NCBI GenBank assembly: GCA_028533045.1
Contig: JAQQAP010000002.1
Location: 39,451 to 103,450, forward strand
Length of the DNA: 64,000 nucleotides
DNA from: Spirochaetales bacterium
GTDB taxonomy: Bacteria > Spirochaetota > Spirochaetia > DSM-2461
Direction: 5' to 3'
Part shown: piece by piece, positions 58,532-64,000 of the stretch
Position numbering within the stretch: the stretch's first letter is position 1
Layout: every line of letters starts with the position of its first letter
Position numbers and translations under genes: made by a program
The notes under the pieces: model-generated
Databases searched by the model: none
Told to the model about the DNA's origin: nothing
Seen by the model: only the letters and a program-made list of their open reading frames with translations

Positions 58532-61500
58532 ATGAATTTACCCGAAATATCGGTGAATCGGCCTGTAACAATTGCCGTAATAGCCACTCTTTTGGTGGGC
58601 ATTGCCCTCTTTATGATACCCGACCTGGCCGTGGAGATGAACCCCGATGTGGACGCACCCATGGCTATTGTTTCCACGACCTACAGCGGGGCCAGCCCGG
58701 AAGAGGTGGAACAGAGCGTAACGGAAATCCTGGAAAAAGGACTTTCCAGTGTCTCCGGCCTGGATACTCTTACCTCCACCTCCAGCGAAGGGCGAAGCAT
58801 CGTTATGATGGAATTCGGCTTTGACCAGGATATGGACGATGCCATTAACGACATCCGCGATTCGGTGGACCAGGTGGAGAATTCCCTCCCCGACGATGCC
58901 GGTTCTCCGATAATCTTTCAAATGGACATGGATTCCGAATCGATTATGAGACTTCTCATGGTGGGAGACGAGACGGCCGACACCCTTAAGCGTTTGGCGG
59001 AGGATACGGTTCAGCCTCATCTGGAAAGAATCGAAGGGGTTTCCTCGGCGGACGTAACCGGGGGAGAAACCCGGGCCGTGCGGGTCGACCTTTCGGCCAA
59101 CCGTTTGGAAGCCTACGGCTTGACCGCTTCCGATGTGACCACTGCCATCGAAGCAAGAAATATGCAGATTTCCGGCGGGAGTTTGACCCAGGACGGTACC
59201 GAGTACGACCTGCGGGTGGACGAACGTTATGAGTCGGTGGAAGAGATTGCCCGGACCGTGGTCGCCACGATTAGTGACGCCGACTCATCCGGTTCGGTCA
59301 ACCGCTCCCACATCGTTCGTCTGGAAGATGTGGCCCGGGTCTACGAAGGTACGGAAGATGTGGACGACCTCTACTACATCGACGGGAAGGAGGGCATCTC
59401 TATCTCCGTGGTGAAAGAGAGTGGTACCAACTCCATTCAGATTGCCGAAGAGGTCCTCTCAAAACTGGATAGCATTAACGAAGAGCTTCCCGCCGGAGTC
59501 TCGCTGGAAGTACTCTACGACAGTACCACCTACATTAACTCCGTAATGGGGCAGGTATACAAGTCGGCCTGGCAGGGAATTCTTCTGGCCATGGCGGTGC
59601 TTTTTCTCTTCCTGAGAAATGTGCGCAGTACCATAGTCGTAGGCATTTCCATACCGGTCTCCATTATGGTAACCCTCATGTTTATGTACTTCTTTGGGAT
59701 TACACTGAATATGATGTCCCTCACCGGGCTGATTCTGGGGCTGGGGATGATTGTGGACAACTCCATCGTTATTCTGGAAAATATCCACCAATACCGGGAA
59801 AGAGGAGCTAAACTGAAGCCTTCCGCCCTTCTGGGATCCCAGGAGATGCTTAATGCCATCATCGCTTCGACCTTAACCACCCTCTGTGTATTCGTCCCCA
59901 TGATCATCTGGCAGGACGGACTGGAAATGCTTGGAGAGATCTTCTCCGATATGATTTTTACGGTTGTTATCTCCCTCACGGTATCCTTTTTTATTGCCGT
60001 AACCCTGGTGCCCGCCCTCAGTTCCCATTTTATCAAGATCTATACAAGAAAGCAGAAGCCCTTAAAGCATGCTTTCCTTATTAAAATGGATAAAATTGGC
60101 GAGACCATTCTGAACGGACTGGAACAGGGCTATGCCCGGGCTCTGGCCTTCTCCCTGAGAAACCGGCTTATGGTTCTGACTTTGGTTCTGGTGATTTTTA
60201 TCATGTCCCTTCTTAAAATATCCGGAATGGGAATGAACTTTATGCCCCAGGGAACCTCCGACGACAGTCTGAGTATTGATATAACCATGCCCGTGGGAAC
60301 CAGCATGGAGTATACCGAGGAGATTACCTCCGACTTTGTGGCCCTTATAGAAGAGAATATCGAAGGTTATACCCATATAAGTATGAGTGTGGGCGAGTCG
60401 AAAGGCCCCAACGCGGGAAGTACCAATGAGGGGGGCATAGAGATCTATTTGCCTTCTTTGGCGGATCAGCTTATGTCTCCCAGTGAGATGCAGGAGATCC
60501 TCCGGGGCTATATGGGACAGTTCCCCGATGCGGAAATCACCTTTAGCTCGGGTCGTAACTTTGGCGGAGGTTCCGCTATTGATGTGGCGGTTTATTCTGA
60601 CAACCTGGATATAGCCGAAGAAACGGCCAATGAAATTAAGGAACTGATTCTTGAATATATCCCCAGCGCGGTGGATCCCGTAACCGATCTGGATGAGGGG
60701 ACTCCCGAATATCAGATTGTCATCGACAACGACCGGGCGGCGGCCTACGGATTTACCGTATCGGAAATCAGTGACATCATAGATACCATGGTGGACGGTG
60801 ACACCCCCACCTCTTTCTGGGATGATACGACCGAGCTGGACATTATCGTACAGCTGGCCGAAGAGGAGAGGACCGAACTAATCGACCTGGATTCGCTCTA
60901 CATCATGACCGACAGTGGGGAGAATATCGCCTTGTCCAACCTGGTGAGCTATGAGCTGAGTACGGGCCCCCTGGAGGTTAACCGGGAAGACGAAGTGCGG
61001 ACTGTCCATGTTACGGCGGACCTTGTGGACGGGGCGGCCACCAACGATGTACAGGCCCAGATAGAAGCCATGCTGGAGGAGCAGCTCATACTTACCGACG
61101 GGGTAAGCTACGAATTCTCCGGCGACAGCCACAGCATCGCCAACATCGTACCCACCCTTATCACCGTAGCTATCGTGGCCATTTTGATGATCTTCGCCGT
61201 TATGGCCAGTCAGTTTGAGTCCCTGGTGGATCCGTTCATCATCTTCTTTTCCATTCCCCTCCTGCTCATAGGGGTGGTGCTGGTTTACACCCTCACCGGG
61301 TCTACCATGAGCCTCTTTTCCATGATTGGAATGGTGGTTCTTACCGGTATCGTTGTAAATAACGGTATCGTTATGGTAGATTATATGAACCTGCTGAGAA
61401 AACGGGGAATCAATGTGGAAGAGGCGGTCCTCTCCGGAGCTCAGAGCCGTCTTAAACCGGTTCTCATGACCAGTCTGACCACCATTCTGGGGATGGTTCC

Positions 61501-61687
61501 CATGGGGTTTTTCCCCGGGGCCGGTACGGAAATGATCCAGCCCATTGGGCAGACCATCGTAGGGGGACTGGCGGGAAGTACCTTTATTACCCTCTTTGTC
61601 ACCCCCGTCATCTACTCCCTGGTCAACCGGGAACAGAGAATCGATATAAGGGGATTCTTTCCCTTCCTTAAGGAGAAAAGTGCATGA
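58532..61687 (+). CDS. RND-family multidrug efflux permease (HAE-type)
   Basis: 1051 residues, full RND length with twelve membrane helices and two large periplasmic loops. It opens EISVNRPVTIAVIATLLVGI and has PEEVEQSVTEILEKGLSSV, typical of AcrB-like pumps. The helix-4 proton site reads GMIVDNSIVILEN, so the first Asp of the AcrB pair is kept and the second is Asn. In helix 10, VVNNGIVMVDYM replaces the AcrB Lys, as in many pumps of this subgroup. The substrate is unknown: drugs, bile-like compounds or lipids. A GGAGG site precedes it, and its stop overlaps the PII-like gene by 4 bp. Confidence 0.95.
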   Translation: MNLPEISVNRPVTIAVIATLLVGIALFMIPDLAVEMNPDVDAPMAIVSTTYSGASPEEVEQSVTEILEKGLSSVSGLDTLTSTSSEGRSIVMMEFGFDQDMDDAINDIRDSVDQVENSLPDDAGSPIIFQMDMDSESIMRLLMVGDETADTLKRLAEDTVQPHLERIEGVSSADVTGGETRAVRVDLSANRLEAYGLTASDVTTAIEARNMQISGGSLTQDGTEYDLRVDERYESVEEIARTVVATISDADSSGSVNRSHIVRLEDVARVYEGTEDVDDLYYIDGKEGISISVVKESGTNSIQIAEEVLSKLDSINEELPAGVSLEVLYDSTTYINSVMGQVYKSAWQGILLAMAVLFLFLRNVRSTIVVGISIPVSIMVTLMFMYFFGITLNMMSLTGLILGLGMIVDNSIVILENIHQYRERGAKLKPSALLGSQEMLNAIIASTLTTLCVFVPMIIWQDGLEMLGEIFSDMIFTVVISLTVSFFIAVTLVPALSSHFIKIYTRKQKPLKHAFLIKMDKIGETILNGLEQGYARALAFSLRNRLMVLTLVLVIFIMSLLKISGMGMNFMPQGTSDDSLSIDITMPVGTSMEYTEEITSDFVALIEENIEGYTHISMSVGESKGPNAGSTNEGGIEIYLPSLADQLMSPSEMQEILRGYMGQFPDAEITFSSGRNFGGGSAIDVAVYSDNLDIAEETANEIKELILEYIPSAVDPVTDLDEGTPEYQIVIDNDRAAAYGFTVSEISDIIDTMVDGDTPTSFWDDTTELDIIVQLAEEERTELIDLDSLYIMTDSGENIALSNLVSYELSTGPLEVNREDEVRTVHVTADLVDGAATNDVQAQIEAMLEEQLILTDGVSYEFSGDSHSIANIVPTLITVAIVAILMIFAVMASQFESLVDPFIIFFSIPLLLIGVVLVYTLTGSTMSLFSMIGMVVLTGIVVNNGIVMVDYMNLLRKRGINVEEAVLSGAQSRLKPVLMTSLTTILGMVPMGFFPGAGTEMIQPIGQTIVGGLAGSTFITLFVTPVIYSLVNREQRIDIRGFFPFLKEKSA

Positions 61688-61977
61688 AACGATTGGAAAT
61701 TATCGCCAATAAGGCGGTGGAAGAGGATATCATAGCCGTGCTGGAAGAGTGCGGTTACGGCGAATCGTTTACCTACTTTCATCCCGTCTTTGGGCGGGGG
61801 AAGAAGGGGCGCCGGGAGGGTTCGGCCATATGGCCCGAATCAAATGTGATGTTTCTGATTTACATAGAAACAGGCCACGGACCGACGATTCTGGAGCGCA
61901 TGAAGGTGCTAAAAGAGGAGTTTCCCCAGGAAGGGATTAAATGCTGGCTGGGACAGGGCCCGGAGCAGACCGTATAG
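61684..61977 (+). CDS. PII-like protein associated with an RND pump (PG0541-type)
   Basis: 97 residues with a ferredoxin-like PII-type fold pattern: beta strand KRLEIIANKAV, helix EEDIIAVLEECGYG, a flexible loop GRGKKGRREGSAIWPE, then MFLIYIETGHGPTILERMKVL. It matches small transporter-associated proteins of the PG0541/DUF3240 kind that are encoded next to RND pumps. It is co-translated with the pump gene by a 4-bp overlap. PII-like proteins often bind a nucleotide or metal and gate a transporter, so it may sense the substrate or energy state of this pump (inference). Confidence 0.75.
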   Translation: MKRLEIIANKAVEEDIIAVLEECGYGESFTYFHPVFGRGKKGRREGSAIWPESNVMFLIYIETGHGPTILERMKVLKEEFPQEGIKCWLGQGPEQTV

Positions 61978-61982
61978 GCCGA

Positions 61983-62765
61983 TTAGGCCTTCTTGATGTC
62001 CTTAAGGCGGAAGTCCTCGATCATGGCTGTTAATTCCGCCCGGGCCCGGTTTATTCGGTCCTCGGAAAAGCCCAGTTCTTCCGCTTTGTCTATGGAATTT
62101 CGCACATCGTGCAGCCAGAAGGCCACCCGCTTAATGCAGTTTTGCGTTTCCCCCAGGAGGTCGTAGTGATAGTCGTCCGTTTCGAGCATCATGACATAAC
62201 GCTCCAGGGCCATGGGGATATCTCGATTGTCCCGGTCCCGGTTCCTGTCGTAAGTAAGATTCCACAGTTCCTGGTCCAGCTGGGCCAGGAGGCCGTTCCG
62301 TTCGGAGGGAAAAATCCGTAGAAGGAAGTTTTCCACCGCTCCCCAGAAGTCCCTTTCGAACTGCTGGAGCGCCCCGTAAAGCTTGACTATTTCCAAGGCC
62401 GCATCGGGGTGGACCGACCGGGAGGGGTAGTCCTTAATCTTCGCTTCCATATCTTCCACGACCTTGTCGGCAAAGGACTTTTTAGGCTTACCGCCGCCCC
62501 GCCTAAGTTCATCAGCCTGTCTTTCCGCTTCATCCAGGGCTTGTTCCTCTTCCTGAATCAGCTCTTCCACTGTTTCCACTTCACCTTTGAGAAAAAGTTC
62601 CATCCCCATACGCATCTGAAGGGCGTAGGAGTAGCGGGATTCAAATTCGTTTTTGAGGGAAATGGGGGCCATATAAGTTGTAATGAGATGATCGTACCGC
62701 GCTCTAATCTGTTCAAGACAGCGGTCGGTCTCCTCACGGGATAATCTGTCTTTTTTTCCGAACAT
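61983..62765 (-). CDS. Conserved helical protein of unknown function
   Basis: 260 residues from the ATG at 62763-62765; a longer upstream frame has no protein character and crosses the ssb terminator. It is soluble, highly charged and almost entirely helical, with a likely coiled coil at about 85-120 (VEELIQEEEQALDEAERQAD) and no signal peptide. The C-terminal part has LWNLTYDRNRDRDNRDIPM. I do not recognise a family. A promoter CTGACA-N17-TATACT ends 6 nt before the ATG, a strong case for a leaderless message. It faces the PII-like gene across 5 bp. Confidence 0.7.
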   Translation of the reverse strand: MFGKKDRLSREETDRCLEQIRARYDHLITTYMAPISLKNEFESRYSYALQMRMGMELFLKGEVETVEELIQEEEQALDEAERQADELRRGGGKPKKSFADKVVEDMEAKIKDYPSRSVHPDAALEIVKLYGALQQFERDFWGAVENFLLRIFPSERNGLLAQLDQELWNLTYDRNRDRDNRDIPMALERYVMMLETDDYHYDLLGETQNCIKRVAFWLHDVRNSIDKAEELGFSEDRINRARAELTAMIEDFRLKDIKKA

Positions 62766-62771
62766 GGTGCT

Positions 62772-62800
62772 AGTATAACGACTTCCGATGAAATTGTCAG
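62772..62800 (-). promoter_or_regulatory. Leaderless promoter of the 260-aa helical protein gene
   Basis: On the minus strand CTGACA (62795-62800, five of six to consensus), a 17-nt spacer and TATACT (62772-62777), then 6 nt to the ATG. Confidence 0.65.
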
Positions 62801-62821
62801 ACAGAAAAATCCCTCCTTGGG

Positions 62822-62885
62822 AAAAAAAAAGATAAAAACCCGCCGGGCAGAAAGGAGACGGGAAGGGATTTACCCGCCCGGCGGG
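62822..62885 (-). terminator. Intrinsic terminator after ssb
   Basis: Perfect 10-bp inverted repeat (62839-62848 and 62876-62885, CCCGCCGGGC paired with GCCCGGCGGG), followed on the minus strand by a long T-run at 62822-62838. The 27-nt loop is longer than usual. Confidence 0.75.
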
Positions 62886-62892
62886 GAAATGA

Positions 62893-63294
62893 TTAAAACG
62901 TTTCTGTCGCAGCTCTTTCCTCTTTGGGAGCTTCCCGGACCGGTTCGTCATCCTGCTTTTTCGTGCGCGGACGGAATTCGATGTGCTCGGCCACAATCTT
63001 AATGCGGGACTGATTTTTGCCCTCCTTGTCGGTCCAGCGATCCTGCTTAAGCCGCCCTACAACGCGAACGCCCCGGCCCCGCTCCAGATGCTTCTCGCAA
63101 ATTTCCGCCTGCTTGGCCCAGGTTTCCACATCAAAAAAGGACACCTCCTCCTTCGTCTCTTCCGACCCGTCCAGCCGGAAGTAGCGATTGGACGCCACCG
63201 TGAAGTTGCACACCGGGGTGCCCTTGGCCGTGAGTTTCGCGTCGGGCTTTCTTACCAGATTTCCCTCGAGAATGATGCTGTTCAAAGCTTGCAT
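62893..63294 (-). CDS. ssb: Single-stranded DNA-binding protein
   Basis: 133 residues from the ATG at 63292-63294, with GGAGG 3 nt upstream of the spacing window; an ATG 12 nt earlier would include that site. The OB fold opens LNSIILEGNLVRKPDAKLTA and has PVCNFTVASNRYF, then FFDVETWAKQAEICEKHLERG, as in bacterial SSB. The C-terminal tail is acidic and charged, but the last residues (ATETF) only loosely resemble the DDDIPF tip that recruits partner proteins: the final Phe is kept, the acidic run and Pro are not. It binds single-stranded DNA in replication and repair. Confidence 0.93.
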   Translation of the reverse strand: MQALNSIILEGNLVRKPDAKLTAKGTPVCNFTVASNRYFRLDGSEETKEEVSFFDVETWAKQAEICEKHLERGRGVRVVGRLKQDRWTDKEGKNQSRIKIVAEHIEFRPRTKKQDDEPVREAPKEERAATETF

Positions 63295-63399
63295 TAGTTC
63301 CTCCATTGGAGCCTTGCCGCCGGGGCGGGAGGACTCCCATTTGTGTTTATACATAAGGGGAGGGGATAATTTGCAGGAATGGGGCGTTTTTGGGGATTA

Positions 63400-63441
63400 T
63401 TTATAAATAAAACCGGGGTACCCGAATTACTCGGATACCCC
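63400..63441 (-). terminator. Intrinsic terminator after the ferredoxin gene
   Basis: GGGGTA with CCGA on one arm pairs with TCGG and TACCCC on the other (63415-63441, one G-U), followed on the minus strand by GGTTTTATTTAT. A second small hairpin lies between it and the stop codon. Confidence 0.7.
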
Positions 63442-63481
63442 GTTCTCACTTTCTACCGGTCTAACCGGGTAGAATTAGTTT

Positions 63482-63655
63482 TTACTCAGAAATGATAGCG
63501 TTAAAACCACATTCTGCTTCGCAGGCACCACAATCGGTACAGGTATCCTTGATGGCAAAATAGCTTTTACCTTCGGGAATGTAGATGGCCTCAACAGGAC
63601 AAGCCGGTTCACAGGCGCCGCACATCTGACATGCATCGGGATCAATCTTATGCAT
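63482..63655 (-). CDS. 2[4Fe-4S] ferredoxin
   Basis: 57 residues. Two cluster motifs are present: CQMCGACEPACPVEA (Cys 9, 12, 15, 19) and CTDCGACEAECGFNA (Cys 39, 42, 45, 49), the second with Gly in place of the usual Pro after the last Cys. This is the small clostridial-type ferredoxin that carries electrons for anaerobic enzymes such as pyruvate:ferredoxin oxidoreductase. The ATG (63653-63655) follows a very strong GAGGAGGAAAG site, and TATAAT lies about 48 nt upstream, so high expression is expected. It suggests an anaerobic or fermentative life style. Confidence 0.95.
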   Translation of the reverse strand: MHKIDPDACQMCGACEPACPVEAIYIPEGKSYFAIKDTCTDCGACEAECGFNAIISE

Positions 63656-63702
63656 TCTTTCCTCCTCGTTTAATGGTGCTCGTTTTTTCTTGTTATGGGG
63701 CT

Positions 63703-63708
63703 ATTATA
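63703..63708 (-). promoter_or_regulatory. -10 box of the ferredoxin gene
   Basis: Perfect TATAAT on the minus strand with a 40-nt leader ending in a GAGGAGG ribosome site. The -35 region (GTGAAA at 16-17 nt) is weak. Confidence 0.45.
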
Positions 63709-63877
63709 CAAGGGAAACGGCTTTTTCACATCCCCCATGTGAACTTTCCCCACTTTTTTAAACTTTTTTTCTCAATTCTTGTCGGAATTCGACTTTTCCC
63801 TCGTAGGTATAGTATGTAGGCCCGGCCGGCTATACAAAAAAACTTATGAACGGGGCAAGGCCCCAAGGAGAAAAGAC

Positions 63878-64000
63878 ATGACCAAGATGAATTATTATTT
63901 GAGAAAGAACCCCCTGGCAGCGGAAAGCGAATCTCCCTACATGGCCCGGGTGGCGCGAAAGGAAACCCTTTGGCAGGACGACATCATCAGTCGCATGATG
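63878..64000 (+). CDS. HU-like DNA-binding protein, N-terminal part (cut by window end)
   Basis: The first 41 residues are visible and run off the right edge. The opening YYLRKNPLAAESESPYMARV followed by a short helical segment (LWQDDIISRMM) resembles the N-terminal domain of HU/IHF-related DNA-binding proteins common in spirochaetes and Bacteroidetes, which begin with a KNPL-type motif. The AAGGAG site lies 7 nt before the ATG. With only this part the assignment is tentative. The 222-bp gap before it holds the ferredoxin promoter on the other strand and a possible TATAGT near 63812. Confidence 0.5.
   Translation, partial: MTKMNYYLRKNPLAAESESPYMARVARKETLWQDDIISRMM

Noticed and set aside
61976..61990. 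Small hairpin AGGCC/GGCCT between convergent genes
   Set aside because: The stem is 5 bp and no T-run follows on either strand, too weak to call a terminator.

Overview
The window looks like a chromosomal segment of a free-living spirochaete (Spirochaetaceae-like). GC is moderate, roughly half by eye. The evidence for this is the gene content: rpoN, hpf, hprK and ptsH followed by an NtrY/NtrX-type pair, lexA and holA; two dual-domain cyclophilin-FKBP immunophilins; many lipoproteins; and a c-di-GMP-rich signalling set. No species can be named from the sequence alone. I found no rRNA, tRNA, IS element, phage or CRISPR array by reading. The DNA is densely coding, and only one stretch over 300 bp lacks a gene (33816-34182).

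Layout. 1-6.8 kb: the 5' part of an oligopeptide-binding lipoprotein, a membrane diguanylate cyclase, a TSUP/TauE permease, and a dCache-HAMP-PAS-PAS-GGDEF-EAL protein. 6.8-12.8 kb: an unknown membrane protein, an alkaline-phosphatase-superfamily enzyme, an esterase-GPH symporter-MATE operon, a lipoprotein rhodanese, and an aquaporin. 12.9-23.8 kb: a long co-directional block (manC, lptC, lptA, lptB, rpoN, hpf, hprK, ptsH, ntrY-like, ntrX-like, lexA, holA) joining envelope export, sigma-54, ribosome hibernation and HPr-kinase control. 23.8-33.8 kb: an unknown 630-aa protein, then TPR lipoprotein, TraB/GumN-type protein, CmpB-type membrane protein and HD hydrolase. These are followed by DUF2164, a VOC protein, RadA and the tandem immunophilins. 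33.8-40.5 kb: a repeat-rich spacer, a metal ABC operon led by a DUF1893 protein, RarD, and a DUF1304-AraC-EamA-GNAT run. 40.5-47.5 kb: a receiver-like/HATPase/cNMP fusion, enolase, and a minus-strand operon of a HATPase protein, a LacI-type sensor-GAF-GGDEF-EAL protein and a lipoprotein. 47.5-64 kb: acyl-ACP thioesterase, nitrilase, AzlCD, acyl-CoA synthetase, two envelope proteins, a two-component system divergent from a tolC-MFP-RND-PII-like efflux operon, ssb, a ferredoxin, and the start of an HU-like protein.

The most unusual signal is in gene starts. At about a dozen transcription-unit heads with no Shine-Dalgarno sequence, a -10 hexamer ends 6-7 nt before the ATG. Most of these also have a TTGxxx-like -35 box 17-18 nt further upstream. 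This implies routine leaderless transcription and corrects several starts. Genes inside operons and some highly expressed genes instead have a normal GGAGG site. Other leads are the paired immunophilins (one with a degenerate cyclophilin active site), the cytoplasmic sugar-sensor/c-di-GMP operon, the HATPase-cNMP fusion, and a heptanucleotide repeat tract that supplies the stop codon of the metal-binding protein gene.
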